A stretch of DNA of 64,000 nucleotides from Streptomyces olivochromogenes (lineage in GTDB: Bacteria; Actinomycetota; Actinomycetes; Streptomycetales; Streptomycetaceae): the NCBI RefSeq assembly GCF_001514115.1, contig NZ_KQ948459.1, forward strand, positions 363,163 to 427,162, written 5' to 3'. How positions within the stretch are numbered: position 1 is the first letter of the stretch; each line of letters begins with the position of its first letter. The translations under genes and the position numbers were made by a program. Below the pieces are notes generated by a model, which saw nothing but the letters and a program-made list of their open reading frames with translations, had not been told where the DNA came from and ran no database searches. Shown piece after piece: positions 7,747-15,229 of the stretch.

Positions 7747-9128
7747 GACATCTGGACACCGACGGCCGGCGGCTGCTCGGCCTGCTCACTCTCGCCGTCG
7801 CGGTCGCCGTGTTCACCGCGACCGTGCCACTGCTGCGCGACTGGTTCGATCTGCGCGTCTACTACGGCACCGTCGACGCCTGGGTCCATCACGGCGGCCG
7901 GATCTACGACTACTGGGTGCCGGGAACCACGTACGGATTCACCTATCCGCCGTTCGCGGCCGTGACCATGCTGCCGATGGCGCTGATCGGGCTGCGCACG
8001 GCGATCGCCGTCTCCGTGGTGCTCAATCTCGCGGCGCTGGCGGTCGTGGTGTGGATCCTGGTCGGGCCCGCGCTGCGCCGCTACGGCTGGTACGGCTACG
8101 CCCTCGCGGCCTGTCTGCTGCCCCTGCTCGAACCGATCCGCGACACCTTCAGCTTCGGGCAGGTCAACCTCCTGCTGCTGGCGCTCGTCCTGAGCGACGC
8201 CTGGCTGCTGTCCACCGGCCGGGGACGCCGGGCGGGCGTCGGCATCGGGCTGGCCGCCGCGATCAAGCTGACCCCCGCGCTCTTCATCGGCCTGCTGCTG
8301 CTCGGCCGTCGCTGGCGCGCCGCCGGGGTCGCGACGGCCGTCGCCGCGGCGGCCACCGGTCTCGCGGCCTGGGTGGCGCCGGACGCCTCGCGTTTCTACT
8401 GGTCCGAGGCACTGTGGGACACCAATCGCATCGGACGTCTCGCCTATGTCTCCAACCAGTCGTTGCAGGGCGTCCTGGCCCGGCTCGCCGCACCGGGCGA
8501 ACCGAGTCGGGCCGTGTGGGCGGCGACCGCCCTGCTGATCCTTTGCGTGTGGGCGCGGCGGACCTCGTGGGCGCTGGCCGACGAGGACTGGACGGCCGCG
8601 TTCGCCCTCACCGGGCTCGCCGCCTGCCTCCTCAGCCCGATCACCTGGGTGCACCACCTCGTCTGGCTGCTGCCGTCCTTCGCCGTACTGCTGCACCGGC
8701 ACCGTGCGCGGGTCGCGGCGGCTCTGTACGCGGTGCTGTGCAGCAGCGTGGTGTGGCTCTGGTTCGACGACTCCTCCGGCCTCGACGGATTCCTCGGCAG
8801 CAACACGTACACGTGGATCACGCTCGGGCTGCTGCTGTGGCTGCCAGTGGGTCAGTCGCGGGTGGGCCGCACGCCCTTGAGACGCAGGGCGAGGGCCACT
8901 CCGCCCGCGCCCAGACCCGCGGCGCCCAGGATCCCGGCCGCCTCCGGCCAGCCGCCGTCGGGGCCGTCCGCGGAACCGGTCCTCGCCTGTACGGGCGAGG
9001 CGCCCGCCGCCGGGACGGACCGGCTGTCGGGGAGCGATCCGACGGGTTCGACGTGCCCGGCGGCCGCGAAGCCCCAGTCGAGCAGCGAGCGGGCCTCCTC
9101 GTACACCGTGGTGCCGCCGCCCGCCTGA
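7743..9128 (+). CDS. Glycosyltransferase family 87 membrane protein with an antisense-overlapping tail
   Basis: From ATG 7743 (ATGA overlap with the upstream mannosyltransferase) about 370 residues form a typical GT87/DUF2029 polytopic enzyme, with FDLRVYYGTVDAWV near the N-terminus and SWVLSPITWVHH-like SPITWVHHLVWLLPSF near the C-terminal helices. GT87 members transfer mannose or arabinose from polyprenyl phosphates. After WITLGLLLWLPVGQ the frame has no stop until 9128, giving about 93 Arg/Ala/Pro-rich residues antisense to the convergent carboxypeptidase gene. The tail has no family counterpart that I recognise. Either the genes overlap by 277 bases or a stop was lost; a one-base shift would end the protein at 8880. 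Confidence 0.75.
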   Translation: MRHLDTDGRRLLGLLTLAVAVAVFTATVPLLRDWFDLRVYYGTVDAWVHHGGRIYDYWVPGTTYGFTYPPFAAVTMLPMALIGLRTAIAVSVVLNLAALAVVVWILVGPALRRYGWYGYALAACLLPLLEPIRDTFSFGQVNLLLLALVLSDAWLLSTGRGRRAGVGIGLAAAIKLTPALFIGLLLLGRRWRAAGVATAVAAAATGLAAWVAPDASRFYWSEALWDTNRIGRLAYVSNQSLQGVLARLAAPGEPSRAVWAATALLILCVWARRTSWALADEDWTAAFALTGLAACLLSPITWVHHLVWLLPSFAVLLHRHRARVAAALYAVLCSSVVWLWFDDSSGLDGFLGSNTYTWITLGLLLWLPVGQSRVGRTPLRRRARATPPAPRPAAPRIPAASGQPPSGPSAEPVLACTGEAPAAGTDRLSGSDPTGSTCPAAAKPQSSSERASSYTVVPPPA

Positions 9129-10021
9129 GGGTTCATCACCGTGACGAGGAGGGTGCGTTTGCCCCGGTGCGCGGCGGCGACGAGCGTGTTGCCCGCGTTG
9201 GTGGTGTAGCCGTTCTTGACGCCGATCAGGCCCGGGTAGGGCGCCACCCCGTCGGCGCCGGTCAGCAGCCGGTTGGTGTTCTGGATCTCGTACGGGTAGC
9301 CGTCGCCGGGGAAGCTGGCCTCGGCGGTGGAGCAGTAGCGCGCGAACTCCGGGTTGCGCAGGCCGGCCCGTCCGAAGACCGCGAGGTCGTACGCCGACGA
9401 GACCTGGCCGGGGGTGTCGTAGCCGTCGGGCGACTCGACATGGGTGTCGAGGGCGCCCAGCGAGCGGGCCTTGGACTGCATCCGGACCGCCGTCCGGTGC
9501 CAGCCGCCGTTCATCGCGGCCAGTACGTGCACGGCGTCGTTGCCCGAGTTGAGGAAGACGCCGCGCCACAGGTCGGACACGCGGTAGGTGTGCCCCGCGG
9601 CCACGCCCACCAGGCTGCTGCCGTCGCCGATGCCCTCCAGTTCCTCCTCCTTGACGGTGTGCTGGATGCCGGCGGGCAGCGCCGGGAGCACGGTGAGCGC
9701 GAAGAGGGTCTTGAGGGTGCTGGCGGGCGGCAGCTTGAGGTGCGCGTCGTGCGCGGCGAGCACCTCGCCGGTGCCTGAGTCGGCCACCACCCACGACAGC
9801 GCCGAGATGTCCGGCAGCTCGGGGGCGTCGGACCGTGTGCGCACCTGCGTCCCGGCCCGCTGGAGGTAGGGCGTCTGGGAGGCCATGGGTCTCGGCAGGC
9901 CCGTACCGGGGCGGGCGAAGGCCGGACTCGGCGCGAGGGCCAGCGCTCCGGCCACACAGAGGGCGGAGCAGGAGAAGGCGGTCAACGAGACGACCATCCG
10001 GGATGGGAATCCGATTGTCAT
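8852..10021 (-). CDS. D-alanyl-D-alanine carboxypeptidase (PBP5/DacA family)
   Basis: This 389-residue exported serine peptidase has an N-terminal signal segment ending near ALAPSPAFA. The three penicillin-binding motifs are present: PPASTLKTL (Ser-x-x-Lys), SGN in FLNSGNDAV, and KNG in GVKNGYTTNAGN, where most relatives have KTG. A hydrophobic segment plus basic residues at the C-terminus suggests membrane anchoring. It removes terminal D-Ala from peptidoglycan stem peptides outside the cell. ATG 10021 gives the signal peptide; a shorter start at MVVSLTAF is possible. Its 3' end overlaps the tail of the convergent GT87 gene. The rho paralogue lies 125 bases upstream on the same strand. Confidence 0.88.
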   Translation of the reverse strand: MTIGFPSRMVVSLTAFSCSALCVAGALALAPSPAFARPGTGLPRPMASQTPYLQRAGTQVRTRSDAPELPDISALSWVVADSGTGEVLAAHDAHLKLPPASTLKTLFALTVLPALPAGIQHTVKEEELEGIGDGSSLVGVAAGHTYRVSDLWRGVFLNSGNDAVHVLAAMNGGWHRTAVRMQSKARSLGALDTHVESPDGYDTPGQVSSAYDLAVFGRAGLRNPEFARYCSTAEASFPGDGYPYEIQNTNRLLTGADGVAPYPGLIGVKNGYTTNAGNTLVAAAHRGKRTLLVTVMNPQAGGGTTVYEEARSLLDWGFAAAGHVEPVGSLPDSRSVPAAGASPVQARTGSADGPDGGWPEAAGILGAAGLGAGGVALALRLKGVRPTRD

Positions 10022-10146
10022 ACCGCAAACGTAGGAACGGAGTCGCCGTGCGCCGAGGTGCCAGGCCCGAGCGAGGGGATGCAGTACCCGGATGCCACAC
10101 GCGGGAGAGGTCCGGGAGGTCCGGCGCGGTGGATTCGGGGTGGGGG

Positions 10147-11289
10147 TCAGGCGGTGGGCAGGGTCGGCTGGACCTGACGCAGGAAGGCCGCGTTGTCCGG
10201 CGTGGCGCGCAGCCGCTCCAGGAGGGTTTCCAGGGCGGCCTGGGCGTCCCGGGTCTGCAGGGCGCGTCGCAGTCCGCGTACGGCGGTCAACTCGGCCCCG
10301 GGCAGGAGCAGTTCCTCGCGGCGGGTACCGGACGGGATGATGTCCACGGCCGGGAACACGCGCCGTGAGGCGAGGATCCGGTCGAGGCGGAGCTCCATGT
10401 TGCCGGTGCTCTTGAGCTCCTCGAAGAAGTAGTCGTCGGCACGGGAGCCGGTCTCCACCAGGGCGGTGGCGAGGATGGTGAGCGAGCCGCCCTCCTCGGC
10501 GAGGCGCGCGGCGCCGAAGAACCGCTTGGGGCCGTGCACCGCGGCGGCGTCGACGCCGCCACTGAGCGTGCGGCCACCGGAGGCGGCCGCGTTGTTGTGC
10601 GCGCGGCACAGCCGGGTGAGCGAGTCCATCAGGATGACGACGTCCTCGCCCTGTTCGACGAGCCGCTTGGCGCGCTCGACGACGAGCTCGGCCAGGGCGA
10701 TGTGCTGCTTCGGCGTCTTGTCGAAGGTCGAGGCGTAGACCTCGCCGCGGACGGAGCGCCGCATGTCGGTGACCTCTTCGGGCCGCTCGTCGAGGAGCAG
10801 CACGATCAGATGGCATTCGGGGTGGTTGCCCGCGACGGCGCCGGCGAGCTGCTGGAGCAGTACCGTCTTGCCGGTCTTGGGCGGGGCGACGATCAGACCG
10901 CGCTGGCCCTTGCCGACGGGGGAGACCAGGTCGACGACGCGTCCGGCCATGCCGCTCGCCGGGTGCTCCAGACGGAGCCGGTCGCGCGGGTGCAGCGGGG
11001 TGAGGTCGCGGAAGTGCGGGCGGCGGCGCAGCTCGTCGGGGGTGCGGCCGTTGATCCGCTCGACCTCGGCGAGGGCTCGGGGTCCGCCGCGTACGCCTTC
11101 GACGGTGTCGCCCGTGCGCAGGCCGTGACGGCGGATCAGTGCGGCGGAGACCTGGACGTCGGTCGGCGTGGGCAGGCAGCTCTCGGCGGCGCGCAGGTAC
11201 CCCTGCCCGTTGTGCGCGATGTCGAGGACACCGGTGGCGTGGGCCGGGAGCTGCTTCTGTACGGGAGGGTGTTCGAGTGTGGTGGTCAT
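10147..11289 (-). CDS. Short paralogue of transcription termination factor Rho
   Basis: This 380-residue protein is a Rho ATPase with intact motors: a C-terminal part of the RNA-binding fold (about 20-70), Walker A APPKTGKT (135-142), Walker B VVILMDSLTRL (218-228), and the R-loop region SGGVDAAAVHGPKRFFGAAR. The housekeeping Rho of streptomycetes has a long N-terminal insertion and is far larger; here the N-terminus is only about 20 residues. So this is a second, minimal Rho. ATG 11289 is preceded by GAAAGGACC. A pyrimidine-rich 285-base leader precedes it. It should be an RNA-dependent helicase/terminator; its targets are unknown. Confidence 0.88.
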   Translation of the reverse strand: MTTTLEHPPVQKQLPAHATGVLDIAHNGQGYLRAAESCLPTPTDVQVSAALIRRHGLRTGDTVEGVRGGPRALAEVERINGRTPDELRRRPHFRDLTPLHPRDRLRLEHPASGMAGRVVDLVSPVGKGQRGLIVAPPKTGKTVLLQQLAGAVAGNHPECHLIVLLLDERPEEVTDMRRSVRGEVYASTFDKTPKQHIALAELVVERAKRLVEQGEDVVILMDSLTRLCRAHNNAAASGGRTLSGGVDAAAVHGPKRFFGAARLAEEGGSLTILATALVETGSRADDYFFEELKSTGNMELRLDRILASRRVFPAVDIIPSGTRREELLLPGAELTAVRGLRRALQTRDAQAALETLLERLRATPDNAAFLRQVQPTLPTA

Positions 11290-11575
11290 GAGAGGTGGTC
11301 CTTTCGAGGACGGATTCATGAGGTCATGAGGAAGGGAGGGGGTGTGCCGGGGGGAGGCGGCGTGCTCACGCCTCGGTGCGGCGGGGAAGATCACCTGAAG
11401 GAACTACGGCTGACCGCGCTCGGAAGGTGATGCGAAGAAGCTGGTCACCCGATCGGAAAAGCGACGGGCGTGTCAGCGAAAGAAGGAGATTCAGCACCGG
11501 CGCCCGAGACGGGGCGTACACAAGTGCTGACTGGAGATTACCACGGCTTGCGGCGAAGTGGTTGTGATCTGTCTC
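11290..11575 (-). promoter_or_regulatory. Pyrimidine-rich leader upstream of the rho paralogue
   Basis: Read on the minus strand, this gap starts with a possible -10 box TAATCT near 11533-11538. It continues through C/T-rich, G-poor tracts such as CTCCTTCTTTCGCTGACACG and a late CCTCCCCCCGGCACACCCCC run before the ribosome binding site. Such tracts resemble Rho-loading (rut) sites, and Rho genes are often autogenously attenuated in their leaders. No short ORF stands out. This is inferred from composition only. Confidence 0.35.
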
Positions 11576-12406
11576 TCAACGGCTCGCCAGGAGGCCGTAC
11601 AGCAGCGGAATGCGCGGCTCCCCCTCCGGCAGGCGCCACCAGCCGGACGGCGTACGGACCATCTGCGGCCAGCGCGGCCAGGGAAGCTCGTCGCTCTCCC
11701 GGAGCCGGCGGATACCGAGTCCCGCTGTGGTCAACGCGTTGACGACCTCGTCCATTCCGTGCATCCACTCGTAACTGTCGGTCGCGCCCTCGACGGCCGG
11801 TCCGTCGGTGTACGTGTAGGTCGCGTTCCGGTGCACGGCGTCCCGGCCGCCCAGGTAGTCGTGACGCAGCAGCAGTTCGGTGCCCTCGCCCTCGGCGGGT
11901 TTGGGGCCCAGCGCGTTGAGCAGCGGATGGAACTCGGCGATGTACAACCTCCCTCCCGGGCACAGCAGTTGAGCGATGACGGCGGCCCAGCGGTCCAGGT
12001 CGGGCAGATAGCACAGGGCGCCCTTGCCGGTGTAGATCACGTCGAACAGCCGCCCGCCCAGGGCTTCGACGGCGTCGTACACATTGGCTCGTACGTACGT
12101 CACGTCGGCGCCCGCCCGTGCCGCGATGGCGGCCGCGGCCGCCACGGACGCCTCGGAGATGTCCAGGCCGACGGTCCGCGCGCCGCGCTCGGCGAAGGCG
12201 ATCGTCTCGGTGCCGAGGTGGCACTGGAGATGCAGCACGTCGAGGCCGGCCAGGTCCCCGAGGTCCTCCCACTCGAAGGCGGCGAACCAGCGCGCCGGGT
12301 CGAGCCTCTCGCCCAGCCCGTAGAACCGGCTGGCGAGATGGACGGGGGTCCGCGCGTCCCAGTTGGCCTGGTTGGCCCGCATCATCCGCTCGTGCTCGTC
12401 GGTCAT
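11576..12406 (-). CDS. Class I SAM-dependent methyltransferase
   Basis: This 276-residue protein has a Rossmann-type methyltransferase core. Motif I is LDVLHLQCHLGTETIAFAERG (split over about 53-73) with an acidic strand-2 end (GLDIS), and motif IV-like FDVIYTGKGALCYL follows. The C-terminal third contains YTYTDGPAVEGATDSYEW and a tryptophan-rich PQMVRTPSGWWRLPEG end. It resembles uncharacterised small-molecule methyltransferases common in Streptomyces; the substrate is unknown. ATG 12406 (MTDEHERMMRANQANWD) gives the family-like N-terminus. It diverges from the P450 gene, with 159 bases between them. Confidence 0.8.
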   Translation of the reverse strand: MTDEHERMMRANQANWDARTPVHLASRFYGLGERLDPARWFAAFEWEDLGDLAGLDVLHLQCHLGTETIAFAERGARTVGLDISEASVAAAAAIAARAGADVTYVRANVYDAVEALGGRLFDVIYTGKGALCYLPDLDRWAAVIAQLLCPGGRLYIAEFHPLLNALGPKPAEGEGTELLLRHDYLGGRDAVHRNATYTYTDGPAVEGATDSYEWMHGMDEVVNALTTAGLGIRRLRESDELPWPRWPQMVRTPSGWWRLPEGEPRIPLLYGLLASR

Positions 12407-12565
12407 GGAAACATCCAACCGTGGACGCAGGCGGATCCGGGGGAAGAACCGCGGATCGGCGCGTACGCCATCGCTGTCGGTCACGGGGACGAGCGGGCAG
12501 AATCCTTCGTCGTAACGGCTCGCAGCGCCCGCTCCCGACTCCCCACGCCCATAAGGAGACCTCCG

Positions 12566-13825
12566 GTGGACACCTCTCCCGGCACGCCGCACCGCATGGA
12601 CCCGGCCGGCGGCTGCCCGCACGCCGACAACGCGCGGCTGCTCGAGCGGGGCGCCGTCGCGGCGGTGGTGCTGCCCGGCGAGGTGGAGGGCATGGCGGTG
12701 CTCGGGCACGAGGCGTTGAAGGAGTTCCTCGCGCATCCCGAAGTCGCCAAGGGCGCCGAGCACTTCACCGAGCTGCGGGAGGGGCGGATAGCGCCGGGGT
12801 GGCCGCTCGCGACCTTCGCGACCGTACGCGGGATGACGACCGCGGACGGCGAGGACCACCGGCGGCTGCGTTCGCTCGTGAGCAAGGCGTTCACCGCGCG
12901 CCGGGTCGAGGAACTACGGCCCCGGATCGAGGAGTTGACGGCGGGACTGCTCGACGACCTCCGGGCCGCGGCCGAGCGGGACGGCGGAGTCGCCGATCTG
13001 CGGCGGCACTTCGCGATGCCCCTGCCCATGGGGGTCATCGGGGAACTGCTCGGGGTGGACGCCGAGCACCGCGACCGGCTGCACCACCTGTCGAACCAGG
13101 TGGTCGCCACCGACATCGGCCCCGAGAAGGCCCTGGCGGCCAACCGTGAACTCGTCGCCGTGCTCGCCGCCGTGGCCGTCGCTCGGGGCGAGCGGCCGGG
13201 CGACGACCTCACCAGCGCGCTGATCGCCGCCCGGGACGAGGAGGGCGACCGGCTCAGCCAGGAGGAGCTGATCGGCACCCTGGTACTGATGATCATCGCG
13301 GGGCACGAGACCACGCTCAACCTCCTCACCAACGCCGTACGGGCGCTCTGCGGCCACCGGGACCAGCTGGAGCTGGTCATGAAGGGCGAGGGCGGGGTGG
13401 GCTGGGCGGACGTCGTCGAGGAGACCCTGCGCTGGGACGCGCCCGTCAGCTACTTCCCCTTCCGCTATCCGGTCCGGGACCTGACCGTCGACGGCACGGT
13501 GATCCCCAAGGGCACGCCCGTGCTGGCCGGTTACTCGGCGGCGGGGCGCGACCCGTCCGTGCACGGCCCGGACGCCGACCGCTTCGACGTCACCCGGCCC
13601 GGCAGGTCCGGCGCCACCCGCCACCTCTCCCTCGGACACGGCGCCCACTACTGCCTCGGTGCCCCGCTGGCACGCATGGAGGCGACCATCGCCCTGGAGC
13701 GGCTGTTCACCCGCTTCCCCGACCTCGACCTCGCCGTGACGGAGGCGGAACTCTCCCGGCACTCCAGTTTCGTCGGCAACAGCGTGCGGGCACTTCCGGT
13801 ACGGCTCGGCACCTCCCACGGCTGA
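12566..13825 (+). CDS. Cytochrome P450
   Basis: This 419-residue soluble bacterial P450 has an I-helix oxygen-activation motif MIIAGHETTLN, an ExxR motif in EETLRW, and the heme loop LGHGAHYCLGAPLAR with Cys363 as axial thiolate ligand. The usual first Phe of the heme loop is Leu here. GTG 12566 has a good ribosome binding site (AAGGAG). It most resembles the CYP105/107-like actinobacterial enzymes that hydroxylate natural products or xenobiotics; the substrate is unknown. A tandem repeat starts at its stop codon, then an SDR, a VOC protein and an exporter follow on the same strand. Confidence 0.9.
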   Translation: MDTSPGTPHRMDPAGGCPHADNARLLERGAVAAVVLPGEVEGMAVLGHEALKEFLAHPEVAKGAEHFTELREGRIAPGWPLATFATVRGMTTADGEDHRRLRSLVSKAFTARRVEELRPRIEELTAGLLDDLRAAAERDGGVADLRRHFAMPLPMGVIGELLGVDAEHRDRLHHLSNQVVATDIGPEKALAANRELVAVLAAVAVARGERPGDDLTSALIAARDEEGDRLSQEELIGTLVLMIIAGHETTLNLLTNAVRALCGHRDQLELVMKGEGGVGWADVVEETLRWDAPVSYFPFRYPVRDLTVDGTVIPKGTPVLAGYSAAGRDPSVHGPDADRFDVTRPGRSGATRHLSLGHGAHYCLGAPLARMEATIALERLFTRFPDLDLAVTEAELSRHSSFVGNSVRALPVRLGTSHG

Positions 13826-13924
13826 CCGCGCGCATACCGCCGTACGCCACCGCGCCGTATACCGCCGTAGACCACCGCGCCGTATACCGCCGTACGACAC
13901 CGCGCCGCATACCAGCCATACGAC
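13825..13924. repeat. Tandem repeat, four units of 24-26 bp
   Basis: Units start at 13825, 13849, 13874 and 13899. The consensus is about ACCGCGCCGTATACCGCCGT followed by ACGAC. The array begins at the last base of the P450 stop codon and ends about 95 bases before the SDR start. The repeats contain GTATAC-type and TACG steps and no obvious ORF. Confidence 0.85.
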
Positions 13925-14018
13925 ACCGCGATGCCCCTGCGCCGACCCTTTTCTTGTTCTGGGCAATGGCCGTCCCTACGCTGCCACCACCGCACACCGG
14001 CGGCACTGGACAAGGGAC

Positions 14019-14798
14019 ATGGCAATCATGGGTCGACTGGCCGGAAAAATCGCTTTCATCAGCGGAACGGGGGCCGGAATAGGGCGGGCCGCGGCCCAGG
14101 TATTCGCCGCGGAAGGCGCCACCGTATTCGGCTGCGACCTCGATGCCGACGCCGCCGCGGAAACGGTGGAACTCGTCGAGAAGGCCGGCGGTGTCATGCG
14201 GTCCCTCGCACCGGTGGACCTCTCCACCGAGGCGGGCGCCCATGAGTGGATCGACGCGGGGATCGAGGCCCTCGGCGGGATCGACATCCTCTACAACAAC
14301 GCCTCCGCACTGCGGAACGGGCCGTTCGCGACCATGCCGGCCGAGGACTGGTACTTCACCATCAAGAACGAGCTCGACATCCCCTACTTCTGCACGCAGG
14401 CCGCCTGGCCGCACCTGATCGCCCGCGGCGGCGGAGCCGTCCTCAACGTCGCCTCGGTGGCCGCCGTCCGGGGCGCCCCCTTCATGCCGATGGTCCCGCA
14501 CGGCGCCGCCAAGGGCGGGGTGCTGGCGATGAGCAAGCACCTGTGCGCGGCCGGCGCCCCGCACCGCATCCGGGTCAACACCATCGCCCCCGGCATGACC
14601 CACACCTCCGCGACCGCGCCCTTCCTCGACGACCCCGACGGCCCGAAGGCGCAGCTGGAGGCGCGGATCCCGGTAGGCCGGGTGGGGGAGCCCGAGGACA
14701 TCGCGCGCGCCGCCGCCTTCCTCTGCTCCGACGAGGCGGCGTTCGTCAACGGCGCCAACCTGATGGTCGACGGTGGCGACAGCGCGATGGCCGGCTGA
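14019..14798 (+). CDS. SDR-family oxidoreductase with His in place of the catalytic Tyr
   Basis: This 259-residue Rossmann enzyme has the cofactor motif SGTGAGIG (about 15-22), a YNNAS motif where NNAG is usual, and a VNGANLMVDGG C-terminal signature. The usual YxxxK is HGAAK (His161, Lys165), so the normal catalytic tyrosine is missing. Divergent SDR subgroups with His at this site exist, so it may be active on an unusual substrate or use altered chemistry. ATG 14019 has an AAGGGAC site upstream. It is 6 bases ahead of the VOC gene and lies in a P450-SDR-VOC-MFS run. Confidence 0.85.
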   Translation: MAIMGRLAGKIAFISGTGAGIGRAAAQVFAAEGATVFGCDLDADAAAETVELVEKAGGVMRSLAPVDLSTEAGAHEWIDAGIEALGGIDILYNNASALRNGPFATMPAEDWYFTIKNELDIPYFCTQAAWPHLIARGGGAVLNVASVAAVRGAPFMPMVPHGAAKGGVLAMSKHLCAAGAPHRIRVNTIAPGMTHTSATAPFLDDPDGPKAQLEARIPVGRVGEPEDIARAAAFLCSDEAAFVNGANLMVDGGDSAMAG

Positions 14799-14804
14799 GC
14801 GCCG

Positions 14805-15218
14805 GTGACCGTCCGACTCGACCACGTGGGCGTCAACGTACGCGATCTGCCCGCCCAGACCATCTGGTATCAGGGGGCGTTCGGGCTCAGGACCGTCTTC
14901 GAGTTCGCCCTCGAAGGGCCCGGTCTGAGTGCCGTCGTCCTGGAACATCCGCACGGCTGGCGGATCGAACTCCTCGCCAGGCCCGGATCCGCGCCGGGGC
15001 TGCGGGCCCCGGACCCGCTGACCGCCGCCCTCACCGAGGGATACGGGCACTTCGCGGTCACCACCCCGGAACTCGACCCCGTCTACGCGGCCTTGGTGGC
15101 GCGCGGAGCGGGCGAGGCCATGAAACCGGGTCCTTCCCCCGAACCCGGTATTCGCATGGCCTGGGTCACCGACCCCGAGGGAAATCTCATCGAACTCATA
15201 GAGAAAAACGCAGAGTGA
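14805..15218 (+). CDS. VOC (glyoxalase/dioxygenase-fold) protein
   Basis: This 137-residue single VOC module has paired beta-alpha-beta-beta-beta halves, starting RLDHVGVNVRDL and ending WVTDPEGNLIELIE. The N-terminal His (LDHVG) and C-terminal Glu (NLIELIE) are in place to bind a metal. Such small proteins may be glyoxalases, isomerases, epimerases or resistance proteins; the sequence does not decide. It is preceded by the SDR (6-base gap) and followed by an exporter whose possible GTG start overlaps its stop. The neighbouring P450 and SDR suggest modification of a small organic compound. Confidence 0.8.
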   Translation: MTVRLDHVGVNVRDLPAQTIWYQGAFGLRTVFEFALEGPGLSAVVLEHPHGWRIELLARPGSAPGLRAPDPLTAALTEGYGHFAVTTPELDPVYAALVARGAGEAMKPGPSPEPGIRMAWVTDPEGNLIELIEKNAE

Positions 15219-15229
15219 GGGCACGCACG

